DNA from: Armigeres subalbatus
Lineage: Eukaryota; Arthropoda; Insecta; Diptera; Culicidae
Reading direction: 5' to 3'
NCBI RefSeq assembly: GCF_024139115.2
Contig: NC_085141.1
Span: 66,043,675 to 66,107,674, forward strand
DNA length: 64,000 nt
Part shown: one piece after another, positions 34,301-45,641 of the stretch
Layout: every line of letters begins with the position of its first letter
Position numbering within the stretch: the stretch's first letter is position 1
Translations under genes and position numbers: made by a program
Notes under the pieces: generated by a model
Seen by the model: only the letters and a program-made list of their open reading frames with translations
What the model was told of the DNA's origin: nothing
Databases searched by the model: none

Positions 34301-37300
34301 CTTTCAAGAGGGCCGGAAGCCTTCTTTCAAGAGGCCCGGAAGCCTCCTTTCAAGAGGCCCGGAAGCCTCCTTTCAAGAGGCCCGGAATTCTCCTTTCAAG
34401 GGGCCCGGAATCCTCCTTCCAAGATGCCCGGAAGCCTCCTTTCAAGAGGCCCGGAAGCCTCCTTTCAAGAGGCCCGGAAGCCTCCTTTCAAGAGGCCCGG
34501 AAGCCTCCTTTCAAGAGGCTCGGAAGCCTCCTTCCAAGAGGCTCGGAAGCCTTCTTTCAAGTGGCCCAGGCCCCCTTTCAAGAGGCCCGGAAGCCTCCTT
34601 TCAAGAGGCCCGGAAGCCTCCTTTCAAGAGGCCCGGAAGCCTCCTTTCAAGAGGCCCAGAAGCCTCCTTTCAAGAGGCCCAGAAGCCTCCTTTCAAGAGG
34701 CCCAGGAAGCCTCCTTTCAAGAGGCCCGGAAGCCTCCTTTCAAGAGGCCCGGAAGCCTCCTTTCAAGAGGCCAGAAGCCTCCTTTCAAGAGGCCGGAAGC
34801 CTCCTTTCAAGAGGCCCAGGCCTCCTTTCAAGAGGCCCGGAAGCCTCCTTTCAAGAGGCCCGGAAGCCTCCTTTCAAGAGGCCCGGAAGCCTCCTTTCAA
34901 GAGGCCCGGAAGCCTCCTTTCAAGAGGCCCGGAAGCCTCCTTTCAAGAGGCCCGGAAGCCTCCTTTCAAGAGGCTCGGAAGCCTCCTTTCAAGAGGCTCG
35001 GAAGCCTTCTTTCAAGAGGCCCGGAAGCCTTCTTTCAAGAGGCCCGGAAGCCTCCTTTCAAGAGGCCCGGAATCCTCCTTTCAAGATGCCCGGAAGCCTC
35101 CTTTCAAAAGGCCCGGAAGCTTCCTTTCAAGAGGCCCGGAAGCCTCCTTTCAAGAGGCCCGGAAGCCTCCTTTCAAGAGACCCAGAAGCCTCCTGTCAAG
35201 AGCCCCGGAAGCCTTCTTTCAAGAGGCCCGGAAGCCTCCTTTCAAGAGGCTCGGAAGCCTCCTTTCAAGAGGCTCGGAAGCCTCCTTTCAAGAGGCTCCA
35301 GAAGCCTCCTTTCAAGAGGCTCAGGCCTCCTTTCAAGAGGCTCAGAAGCCTCCTTTCAAGAGGCTCAGGCCTCCTTTCAAGAGGCTCAGAGCCTCCTTTC
35401 AAGAGGCTCAGGCCTCCTTTCAAGAGGCTCAGAAGCCTCCTTTCAAGAGGCTCAGGCCTCCTTTCAAGAGGCTCAGAAGCCTCCTTTCAAGAGGCTCGGA
35501 GAGCCTCCTTTCAAGAGGCTCAGAGCCTCCTTTCAAGAGGCCTCAAAGCCTCCTTTCAAGAGGCTCAGAAGCCTCCTTTCAAGAGGCTCAGAAGCCTCCT
35601 TTCAAGAGGCTCAGAAGCCTCCTTTCAAGAGGCTCGGAAGCCTCCTTTCAAGAGGCTCGGAAGCCTCCTTTCAAGAGGCTCGGAAGCCTCCTTTCAAGAG
35701 GCTCGGAAGCCTCCTTTCAAGAGGCTCGGAAGCCTCCTTTCAAGAGGCCCGGAAGCCTCCTTTCAAGAGGCCCGGAAACCTCCTTTCAAGAGGCTCGGAA
35801 TCCTCCTTTCAAGAGGCCCGGAAGCCTCCTTTCAAAAGGCCCGGAAGCTTCCTTTCAAGAGGCCCGGAAGCCTCCTTTCAAAAGGCCTGGAAGCCTCCTT
35901 TCAAGAGACCCAGAAGCCTCCTGTCAAGAGGCCCGGAAGCCTCCTTTCAAGAGGCCCGGAAGCCTCCTTTCAAGAGGCCCGGAAGCCTCCTTTCAAGAGG
36001 CCCGGAAGCCTCCTTTCAAGAGGCCCGGAAGCCTCCTTTCAAGAGGCCCGAAGCCTCCTTTCAAGAGGCCCGGAAGCCTCCTTTCAAGAGGCCAGAAGCC
36101 TCCTTTCAAGAGGCCCAGGCCTCCTTTCAAGAGGCCCAAGCCTCCTTTCAAGAGGCCCAGGAAGCCTCCTTTCAAGAGGCCCCAGGCCTCCTTTCAAGAG
36201 GCGCCAGAAGCCTCCTTTAAAGAGGCGCCAGAAGCCTCCTTTCAAGAGGCGCCAAAAGCCTCCTTTCAAGAGGCCCCAGAAGCCTCCTTTCAAGAGGCGC
36301 CAGAAGCCTCCTTTCAAGAGGCCCAGAGCCTCCTTTCAAGAGGCCCGGAAGCCTCCTTTCAAGAGGCCAGAAGCCTCCTTTCAAGAGGCCCGGAAGCCTC
36401 CTTTCAAGAGGCCCAGGCCTCCTTTCAAGAGGCCCGGAAGCCTCCTTTCAAGAGGCCCGGAAGCCTCCTTTCAAGAGCCCCAGAAGCATCTTTTCGAGAG
36501 GCCCGGAAGCCTCCTTACAAGAGGCCCGGAAACCTCCTTTCAAGAGGCCCGGAAGCCTCCTTCAAGAGGCCTGGAAGCCTCCTTTCAAGAGGCCCGGAAG
36601 CCTCCTTTCAAGAGGCCCGGAAGCCTCCTTTCAAGAGGCCCGGAAGCCTCCTTTCAAGAGGCCCGGAAGCCTCCTTTCAAGAGGCCCGGAAGCCTCTCTT
36701 CAAGAGGCCCGGAAGCCTCCTTTCAAGAGGCCCGGAAGCCTCCTTTCAAGATGCCCGGAAGCCTCTTTCAAGAGGCCCGGAAGCCTCCTTTCAAGAGACC
36801 CGGAAGGCTCATTTCAAGAGGCCCGGAGGCCCGTAAGCCTTCCTTTCAAGAGGCCCGGAAGCCTTCTTTTCAAGAGGCCCGGAAGCCTCCTTTCAAGAGC
36901 CCCGGAAGCCTCCTTTCAAGAACCCCGGAAGCCTCCTTTCAAGAGGCCCGGAAGCCTCCTTTCAAGAAACCTTCTTTCAAGAGGCTCGGAAGCCTCCTTT
37001 TAAGAGGCCCGGAAGCTTCCTTTCAAGAGACCCGGAAGCCTCCTTTCAAGGGGCCCGGAAGCCTCCTTTCAAGAGGCCCGGAAGCATCCTTTTAAGAGGC
37101 CCGGAAGTCTCATTTCAAGAGGCCCGGAAGCCTCCTTTCAAGAGGCCCGGAAACCTCCTTTCAAGAGGCCCGAAAGCCTCCTTTCAAGAGGTCCAGAAGC
37201 CTCCTTTCAAGAGGGCCGGAAGCCTTCTTTCAAGAGGGCTGGAAGCCTCTTTTCAAGAGGCCCGGAAGCCTCCTTTCAAGAAGCCCGGAAGCCTCCTTTC

Positions 37301-38165
37301 AAGAGGCCCGGAAGCCTCCTTTCAAGAGGCCCGGAAGCCTCCTTTCAAGAGGCCCGGAAGCCTCCTTTCAAGAGGCCCGGAAGCCTCCTTTCAAGAGGCC
37401 TGGAAGCCTCCTTTCAAGAGACCCGGAAGCCTTCTTTCAAGAGACCCGGAAGCCTCCTTTCAAGAGGCCCGGAAGCCTCCTTTCAAGAGGCCCGGAAGCC
37501 TCATTTCAAGAAGCCCGAAAGCCTCTTTTCAAGAGGCCCGGAAGCTTCCTTTCAAGAGGCCCGGAAGCCTCCTCTCAAGAGGCCCTGAAACCTCCTTTCA
37601 AGAGGCCCGGAAGCCTCCTTTCAAGAGGCCCGGAAGCCACCTTTCAAGAGGCCCGGAAGCTTCCTTTTAAGAGGCTTAGAATCCTCCTTTTAAGAGGCTT
37701 AGAATCCTTCTTTCAAGATGCCCGGAAGCCTCCTTTCAAGAGGCCCGGAAGCCTCCTTTCAAGAGGCCCGGAAGCCTCCTTTCAAGAGGCCCGGAAGCCT
37801 CCTTTCAAGAGGCCCTGAAGCATCCTTTCAAGAGGTCCGGAAGCCTCCTTTCAAGAGGCCCGGAAGCCTCCTTTCAAGAGGCCCGGAAGCCGCCTTTCAA
37901 GAGGCCCGGAAGCCTCCTTTCAAGAGGCCCGGAAGCCTCCTTTCAAGAGGTCCGGAGGCCTCCTTTGAAGAGGCCTGGAAGCCTCCTTTCAAGAAGTCCG
38001 GAAGTCTCCTTTAAAATACCCGAAAACCTCCTTTCAAGAGGACCGGAAACCATCGTTCGAGATGTTTGGAAATCTCTCTTCAAGGGGTTTGGAATTCATC
38101 TTTACAGAGACTTAGAAGCCTACCTTTCAAATGGATCGAAAGCCGACTTTCAAGAGGCTCGGAAT
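31390..38165. repeat. 23-bp tandem satellite, about 290 units
   Basis: The unit is ggaagcctcc followed by tttcaagaggccc. Variants are locally clustered: ggctcgg at 32700-32870, 33480-33700 and 35240-35740, and shortened units with gaggcccaggcc at 35320-36450. Longer blocks are duplicated about 2.9 kb apart (34041 and 36967; 34201 and 37081) and 4.5 kb apart (32291 and 36802). Because 23 is not a multiple of 3 and the plus strand lacks stops, all three plus frames stay open for up to 1023 codons; these are not genes. Units decay at both edges. Confidence 0.97.
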
Positions 38166-39090
38166 AATGAAAATTTTAGCCACTTTTTATATTTATATTT
38201 TATATAACCTATTGAATCTCAGTTAAATTTTTTGGTATATCTTATGAATTACACTCATTTTCGTTTACCTCAATTAATGCGAAAGTGCGAAGGGGTACCT
38301 AACAAGAAAAATTATTGAGAACCGCTGCTCTAAGAAGCTCTAATTTTTTTATTCTTTCGAAATGTTTTTGGGCTTATGACCTTTCGGGTAATTGATTTCG
38401 GGTTAGTGTCCCATTCAGGGTGATGGTTTTCAGGGTACTGTCCCATTCGGGGTAGTAGCCTTCAGGGTAATGGCATTCGCTAGTGGGGCGGGGCCGTCAA
38501 GGATTAGATGAAAAGGCGTATCGATCAGATAATGTTTATCGGATTGCCATGATTCCTGATTAGTGTTCGTGCCTTACGATATCGTAAATGTTTATTATCA
38601 ATACTAACATATTTCAAAGCTTGTCAAATTTCGATTTAAGATAAGGGTGTCCAACATCAAATTGCATCACAGAAAAACCATTGGCGTAACTATGGAAATA
38701 TTCTAGGGGAAGTTAACTTTTTTTCTAATTATTTTTCTTACATTGAAAACCAGACAAGTTATCATCCATTTCATTGAAAGTCGCCATTCTCTGATTGAGC
38801 ACTATCTCGACGCTCGACCCAATAAACGAATACTGATCACAAATTGGGCAACCGGAAAGATTTTAACAAATTTGGACTTGACCATCACAAAACATACTCA
38901 TCGCTTTTCATTTAAATATTAGTTAGTTCGACTTGAATTTTTGAATCTTTCTCGAACATATGCGTGAACATCAAACACGATGAAACATGCTTTAAGTGGG
39001 ACGTCTTTTTCTGTGCTAAAACTGTAAATTTGCAAACAATTGATTATAGTTCGATTGGGATTTTTGTTCCTGTCTTCTGGCTTTTCCTTT

Positions 39091-39212
39091 TTGAGATAAA
39101 TTCAAACGAATTTACATTTGCATTGTCTGACGTTTCGGCCCGTTCATTGGGCCTTTCAAGGGCCAAATAAAAGGACCGAAACGTCTATAAAACCCGTTTG
39201 AATATATCTCAG
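39091..39212. repeat. GACGTTTC hairpin, copy 1
   Basis: Inverted arms: gagataaattcaaacg with cgtttgaatatatctc, tgacgtttcgg with ccgaaacgtc, and a central attgggcctttcaagggcc. Likely a small MITE. It is repeated in the duplicate at 40354. Confidence 0.78.
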
Positions 39213-40353
39213 ACTGAAAATTTGCATTAATTCCTGGAAGCCTCCTTTCAAGAAGTCCGGAAGTCTCCTTTAAAATACCCGAAAACCTCCTTTCAAGAGG
39301 ACCGGAAACCATCGTTCGAGATGTTTGGAAATCTCTCTTCAAGGGGTTTGGAATTCATCTTTACAGAGACTTAGAAGCCTACCTTTCAAATGGATCGAAA
39401 GCCGACTTTCAAGAGGCTCGGAATAATGAAAATTTTAGCCACTTTTTTATATTTATATTTTATATAACCTGTTGAATCTCAGTTAAATTTTTTGGTATAT
39501 CTTATGAATTACACTCATTTTCGTTTACCTCAATTAATGCGAAAGTGCGAAGGGGTACCTAACAAGAAAAATTATTGAGAACCGCTGCTCTAAGAAGCTC
39601 TAATTTTTTTATTCTTTCGAAATGTTTTTGGGCTTATGACCTTTCGGGTAATTGATTTCGGGTTAGTGTCCCATTCAGGGTGATGGTTTTCAGGGTACTG
39701 TCCCATTCGGGGTAGTAGCCTTCAGGGTAATGGCATTAATGCGAATTCGTTAGTGGGGTGGGCCGTCAAGGATTAGATGAAAAGGCGTATCGATCAGATA
39801 ATGTTTCATCGGATTGCCATGATTCTTGATTAGTGTTCGTGCCTTACGATATCGTAAATGTTTATTATCAATATTAACATATTTCAAAGCTTGTCAAATT
39901 TCGATTTAAGATAAGGGTGTCCAACATCAAATTGCATCACAGAAAAACCATTGGCGTAACTATGGAAATATTCTAGGGGAGGCTAACTTTTTTTGTAATT
40001 CTTTTTCTTACATTGAAAACCAGAAAAGTTATCATCCATTACATTGAAAGTCGCCATTCTCTGATTGAGCACTATCTCGACGCTCGGCCCAATAAACGAA
40101 TACTGATCACAAATTGGGCAACCGGAAAGATTTTAACAAATTTGGACTTGACCATCACAAAACATATTCATCGCTTTTCATCTAAATATTAGTTAGTTCG
40201 TCTTGAATTTTTGAATCTTTCTTGAACATATGCGTGAACATCAAACACGATGCTTTAAGTGGGACGTCTTTTTCTGTGCTAAAACTGTAAATTTTTCAAA
40301 CAATTGATTATAGTTCGACTGGGGTTTTTGTTCCTGTCTTCTGGCTTTTCCTC

Positions 40354-40476
40354 TTTGAGATATATTAAAACGGATTTACATTTGCTTTACCTGACGTTTC
40401 TGCCCGTTCATTGGGCCTTTCAAGGGCCAAATAAAAGGACCGAAACGTATATAAAACCCGTTTGAATATATCTCAG
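40354..40476. repeat. GACGTTTC hairpin, copy 2
   Basis: The second copy of the 39091 hairpin, carried along by the 1.26-kb duplication. One arm mismatch (tgcccg for ggcccg) reduces pairing. Confidence 0.78.
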
Positions 40477-40499
40477 ACTGAAAATTTGCATTAATTCCT

Positions 40500-42395
40500 A
40501 GTGGATGACAAATGCTTTTAAATCCGCCTTGTACTGAAAATGCGCCGGAAATCATAACGCATGGTTTAAAGAAACTCGATTTTTGAAGTTCCATTTGATG
40601 GTGCCACTAAATGGTTGTTTAGTCTTATTTGGAACTAAAACATGCATCGATTTGGTAGTTATCGATTAACACGATCTTCGCTAATCTTTCCTAATTTGCA
40701 AACCACGTCCAGATGAATTCCGCGACTTCTGCGTTCCGTGTTGCTAATAGCTGCTCGCTTTATCTTCGGACGAATCTACTAGCCACAATCTACGGACACA
40801 CCAGCACACGGGGTCAATCTCCCCTGCAGTTTATCGATTAACAGGGACATAAAATATATCTGCTGTACAAACTCCACATTCCCACATTCGATCGAATGGA
40901 TTCGCCCGGCATAAATTATGCAAAATAAATCGCATCTGATCTGTTATAGAAGCGTTTTTTCTTCCATTATTTGGTACCTTCATTGTAAACGGCACATAAA
41001 TAAAAACGATTTTTCGCAATTATCACAAAAAAATCTGTAACATAAATATGATAAAAAATATAATCAAATTAAAATAAAATTTTATAAACTCATAATGCAT
41101 ACAATTCAATTAATAGAATCATATCTTTTGTGTTGCATTTTTTTTACAATACATTTTACTATTTTCATCTGCTCATAAAAATGTCTATTGGATGTTTGTA
41201 GATTTTTCTTATTTAATTATTGACCGTCGCATGTTTCTTCTTTGCTACACTTTTCTCGCTCGCCAAATCTAAACAGGGGGGAAATATTTTACATAGGCAT
41301 GGGCGTTTTATCTGAATCGCAGATCTTGTACCAACGTCATGAACATTTGCAGAGCTTTAATTGCATAGTTTTCACGTGTGCATAGCTGCTGTCCGGAATC
41401 GAACGCATTTCACTAGAGCAACGGCTACAGCAGCAGCAGCGAATACAAGCCGTATTGGATCTTGATAAAACGAAATCCAACCAGGTTGCGTTCGGGGTAA
41501 ACTTCCCGGTATATGTAGGTACCTGTTGTTGCAACTAAGTACCTTTAGGAATGGATGGCCGTATCTAAGTTTGATTAGTGTGCGGCGGTGCGCACGGCCC
41601 GCAACCATGTCTGGCATTGAACGGAAAATCTCCGTTACCCTAGAAGGCAGTTGGGATTTAAATCAAATGCAAAATGCATCGTTTGTTGGATTAGGATTAG
41701 TCCGGCACAACCGGCGAAGAAGGGGGTGATGCTGCGGTAAAACAGTTCACTAATTAAGATAAAATGTTGCGCCGCTAATGGTTTGTTTCTGCGTTCTTGG
41801 GTAATAGTGGCGGCCGGTTTCTGTGTTACGCCGGAATGAGTTATCAAAACACATTCTTCGATTCTTTGGACCCGCAGCGAGCGGTGAAAATTTATTGACC
41901 CATTAAATGTATGCATTTTGCATACATTTGCTACTTGATCACAGATATAGGCAGAGTTTTTATGGAGATTGCGAGAGAAAACGGTACTCTTGCATAGTCC
42001 ATGAGCTTAGTTATAAATTATAGATATAATTTAAAATAAAATATTATTGCAACACCTTAAGTTTATTTCCTATATAGCATTACTGTTGCTGAGGTACAAC
42101 AGATCTGGTATACATTTTTATACTAAAATATTCTTTTCTCTACGTCTGTCATGCTTACTTATCGTCGATTAAAGTTTGGTTCGTGATCCTACGAATTCGT
42201 TCACAGTTATGGTTATAGATCAGCATAATGAAAATTTCAAGAAATTGCGGTTCTTTTGTCCTTTAACCGTCCCAAATATATGCGAAAGTGCAATGGTTGT
42301 TATGTCAACTATGTAATCATGATCAAAGATTTTATGGAAAATATAATAATAATAATAGTTATAATAGTTTTAATAGTTGAAAATTAGTATTTTCA
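40500..42395. other. Low-copy intergenic stretch
   Basis: No repeat or gene could be supported. 41340-41900 is GC-balanced and contains short open frames on both strands, none recognised. The remainder is AT-rich. Confidence 0.35.
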
Positions 42396-42435
42396 GAACA
42401 ATACAAAGAAGCGTTGACTCTTCCTTGATCGAATG
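42396..42435. repeat. 40-bp direct repeat flanking the R1-like LINE (left)
   Basis: Identical over 40 bp to 50949-50988, with weaker similarity for about 30 bp upstream in both places. It could be a TSD, but it fits better as one unit of a pre-existing tandem repeat (see 50879-51050). Confidence 0.85.
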
Positions 42436-43028
42436 TTAAAAACCCAACTTAGTTCATCGAGTGGTTATACTGCCTTTCTCGCATTTAGCCAAGACACCAA
42501 CCTTGTATGGCGCTTATATAGTTCGATTCCATTTTCTTTATAATTTTTAACGCAATGGTCGATCGTTATCAAATTCATCAATCAACAAGGCTTTGTCCCC
42601 TGTCGAATGCAACTTGTTGCGGGAAAATCGGATAAGAATTACTATATAAAAAAAAGTGGCTAATGTTTTTCGGTTGCACACGAACAGCGAAATGGTGAGT
42701 TGACATCTGGGTAGGAGCGACCTACACAGCTCTGGTCCTCACAAGTTCCAATCTTACGCTTCCACGGGTCTTCCGATGACAATCGACCGTCAGCTAAGGG
42801 TTTTGTACTTAGCTGGTAGTGCAGCCTGGGCACTGTTGTCCTTCTGACATCAGCTAGAGTGAGGGGGTGCGACCAAGGGAACCATCGTCCCTAACCCCTA
42901 ATCCCAAGGCGTTAAGCGACCTCTGCCGAGGGGATGCATGGCCAGGGGGGTGAAATAATGAGCTAGGCCTTTAACGGAGCCTGTGAGGTACCTGGGCACC
43001 CTCCACAGTAATTGTCCCTTACCGCGTC

Positions 43029-44235
43029 ATGCTGGGCTCTGGCGCGGTGGACCTCTTTTCCCGAGCAACTCGTGGGATCAAAATGGAAAACCTAGTCTTT
43101 TCTTCTTCAATTAATGGTAGTAGTGTAGGCGTCAACCCCTTCGCAAGAGGTGAGTTGTTCAAATATCTGCCTAGGAGGCCAGAGGCAATAGTCGGCAGCT
43201 CGGTGCGCAGCGGCAGCGTGGGTGGACGGCCCATGGCTTGTGAGGGCGATGAACCGCAAACGCGATGGGCTTTCGGCCTTCGAGGTGGCGACGGAACAGC
43301 TCGACGCCATCATCGACTTTGCGTCATCGAAGCATAATATCAGGAAGGACATCAAGGGGAGCTTGCTGAAACTTCGAAAGTCGATGTTGGACGCCAAGCT
43401 GGAGAAGGCGGTTGGGACGGCCAAGCACAAACCCGTGGAGTCGAGGTCTACCCAGACGCAGACTGAGGCCTAAGGACTTGCGGACTCGGGCAAGGTCGAA
43501 TCGACGGAGGGCATGCCAGCGAAGACGGTGGTGCCAAAGTCTACCCAGACAGACGCTCAAGTATTCGCGGGCACGTCGGGGGTGACTACTTCAACGGAAC
43601 AGACACTAAACGGAAGAGACAGTCTCCAGGGGATGAGCTCCGTGGGGGCCGCTCCAAAACGCGGAGAGTTACTACCCCGAACAAGGGTAGTGGGACTGGG
43701 AAGCTGAACCCCGGCCAGGTACCTCCAAAAACGGAGGAGGAAGGACCTGGAAAGGTCCGTCCACCCAGGAAAGACGGTGGTAAGGGGTTACGGCAGGCTG
43801 AGAGCTCTCGGGCGAGATGATCCTCGAGCTGAAGCGGGGCGTCTCGCAAAAGGTCGCCGCCTATAAGAAGTTGGCAGAGGAGGTCCTGGGCGAGACGGTC
43901 AAGGTGAGGGCACTCACGACGGAGATGAGTTTAAGGGTTAAAGACCTGGACGAGATCACCGAAGTCGAAGAGCTCCTCACGGCACTGCGGCGATAGTGTT
44001 TGCTTCAAGTGTCTGGAACCGGGGCACAAGCAATGGGACTGCAAAGGCCCTGACAGAAGCAAGCTCTGCCGACACTGCGGATTGAAGGGACTTAAGGCAC
44101 AATGCTGTACGAACCCTCCCAATTGTTTTATTTGTTCCAGCAAAGCTGCGAACAGCAAGCACCCCATGGGGGGTTCGAAGTGCCCGGCGTTTAAGCGTGC
44201 TGCAAAATCACAGTGCAGGTATGGACAACGGGGAA
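43029..44235 (+). pseudogene. R1-like LINE ORF1 (gag-like), broken
   Basis: The reading frame starts near 43029 (MLGSGAVDLFSRATRGIKM) and shifts at about 43230-43330 to a frame rich in charged helix (ATEQLDAIIDFASSKHNIR), with a stop at 43471. 43820-43995 reads as a heptad-like helical stretch. A run of zinc knuckles follows: CFKCLEPGHKQWDC at 44001-44042 (Cys-X2-Cys-X4-His-X4-Cys), then CRHC and CFICSSK-H-C versions to 44200. Three knuckles at the ORF1 C-terminus are usual in R1-type and I-type LINEs and bind the element RNA. At least two frameshifts and one stop inactivate it. Confidence 0.72.
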
Positions 44236-44264
44236 ACACGCAGTCCAAGAGTTAGTGTCTTAGA

Positions 44265-45094
44265 CACGAGGGCTTCGTCATTGCCAAAGTCAACGGGGTC
44301 TTCTTCTGCAGCTGCTATGCGCCTCCTCGATGGTCGATCGAGCAGTTCGGTCGTATGCTAGATTGTTTGACGGCTAACTTGATGGGGCATAGGCTGGTGG
44401 TGATAGCGGGGGACTTCAACGTGCCAACGGGGGCAGATCCTGCTGGAATCACTTGCCATGTTGGATGTGGACTTGGCTAATGTCGGTACCGAAAGTACCT
44501 ACAGCTGGAACGTCCAAGTAGTACACTTGTCACATATCAGTCACTGTGACTCATATGCGACCAAATCCAGTCACATTGGAGTTGCTGCAACCAAATCGAT
44601 CTGAACTGTGCTACTAGGGGGGGCGAGTCTATTATCGACGTTACGTTCTGGAGCCCGGGCCAAACGAGTAGTTCGAACTGGAGGGTAGATGATGGTTACA
44701 CTCACAGCGACCACCTGGCGGTTCGCTACAGTATCTACTATATGACCAGCATTCAGCAGACGGAAGAAGGGGCGAGACCTAGCCCTCGTATGTGGAAGAC
44801 ATCTTACTTCGACGACTAGGTGTTTAAGGAAGCGCTCCGCCGCGAGCACAATACTCTCGGTCTGAGCGGCGAGCAGCTGGTAATAGTACTCTCGCGTGCA
44901 TGCGATGCCACCATGCCTAGGAAAGTCCATCCTAGGAATGGGAGGCCACCGGCTTACTGGTGGACTCAAGCAATTGCGAACCTGCACCGCGCCTGCCTAC
45001 GAGAACGGAGGCGGATGCAGCAAGCACGCACATAAGAGGAGCGTGTTGAACGGCGGGTGGCGTTCGTGGCTGTTAGAGCCGCTCCGAAGACTGA
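44265..45094 (+). pseudogene. R1-like LINE endonuclease domain, broken
   Basis: 44270-44480 encodes FVIAKVNGVFFCSCYAPP, then LVVIAGDFNVPTG; the GDFN block carries catalytic residues of AP-type endonucleases. After an insert-like disruption at 44515-44614 the frame resumes with SIIDVTFWSPG and HSDHLAV, the SDH block that closes the domain. 44820-45094 is the linker toward the RT, up to the Juan-like insertion. Nicks target DNA in live relatives; here frameshifts and a stop (44819) abolish it. Confidence 0.7.
44515..44614. mobile_element. About 100-bp insertion in the endonuclease
   Basis: Sequence between the STYSWN and SIIDV codons does not fit the domain. Its ends, agtagtacac and gtgctacta, are roughly inverted, and it contains the palindrome agtcactgtgact. 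Probably a tiny MITE. Confidence 0.45.
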
Positions 45095-45240
45095 GGTTAG
45101 ATCAAGCAGACCGCATCGTGCTTTCGTGCTGTGCGGTTCTTTCTCTCTTTGCGGAAGGAAGTTTTTAATACTACCCGAAGCTATTTTAATTTCAACGGTG
45201 CTTCTTAGCGCTATTTGTACCCACTGATCCTGATCTTCAA

Positions 45241-45641
45241 ATTCTGACCAGTGTTGGTAAAATCACTCATAAATCTCAATCAACGAGCGCTCCCGTGCGA
45301 ACGAAATCATCTGCGATTTTATAGGAATGCATCACGCTTGAATTTTTCATGTTAAAACGCATCATTTCACTCATTTGCCAAAAAATCATTTTGGTTTTGA
45401 AACGCATGAAATCAATTTGGGGTTAATTTATTGCTTATATATGGAAGAGTGTCTAATATTTTATGCAGCAATTCACTGTTTTTAACGAAAAAGAACAAAA
45501 GAAAACCTACGATGATTCAAATGGATGCTTCAACTCATCCATGAGTTTTTGGGTGCTGAGTTGGGTGCGTTTCAACTCACGCTTGATTTGAATCATCCAT
45601 GAGTTTTGAGATTTTGAGTTTTTACCAACACTGATTCTGAC
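45241..45641. mobile_element. hAT-type MITE (385 bp) in the Juan-like endonuclease
   Basis: The element at 45249-45633 has perfect 14-bp TIRs (cagtgttggtaaaa) and a perfect 8-bp TSD, attctgac (45241-45248 and 45634-45641). Subterminal actcat/atgagt words recur on both strands. It splits the endonuclease codons TDPDLQILT from RNKSKFF. No coding capacity. Confidence 0.93.

Larger units (their letters stand above)
30571..38332. mobile_element. hAT-like ends bracketing the 23-bp satellite
   Basis: The left terminus, tagagcagcggttttcaacc then ggggtacc, at 30571 is mirrored by an inverted terminus ending at 38332 (ggggtacc, then gagaaccgctgctcta). The cagcggttctcaa-type end is characteristic of hAT elements. 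No matching 8-bp TSD exists between the two ends, so they may come from different copies joined by recombination within the array. Inside are a smaller hAT-like MITE and the satellite. Confidence 0.6.
37974..40498. repeat. 1.26-kb tandem duplication at the satellite edge
   Basis: 37974-39232 and 39233-40498 are two copies of one segment at well over 90% identity by eye. Each copy contains the decayed satellite edge, the hAT-like right end, a 'cattcggggtagtag' short-repeat patch (38390-38475 and 39650-39735), AT-rich DNA and a terminal hairpin. Differences are a few substitutions and small indels (for example 7 bp missing near 40250). The junction motif ttgcattaattcct occurs at both copy ends. 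Confidence 0.92.

Noticed and set aside
33765..36836. 1023-codon plus-strand reading frame
   Set aside because: A product of the 23-bp satellite: the same peptide repeat appears in all three frames, with no start context, domain or non-repeat sequence.
30563..38340. 8-bp TSD around the satellite-bearing hAT-like ends
   Set aside because: Flanks ttatctgc and agaagctc do not match at any shift tried, so simple transposition of the whole unit is not claimed.
41526..41729. 67-codon gene in GC-balanced DNA
   Set aside because: No motif, splice signal or homologue recognised; antisense frames of similar length exist.
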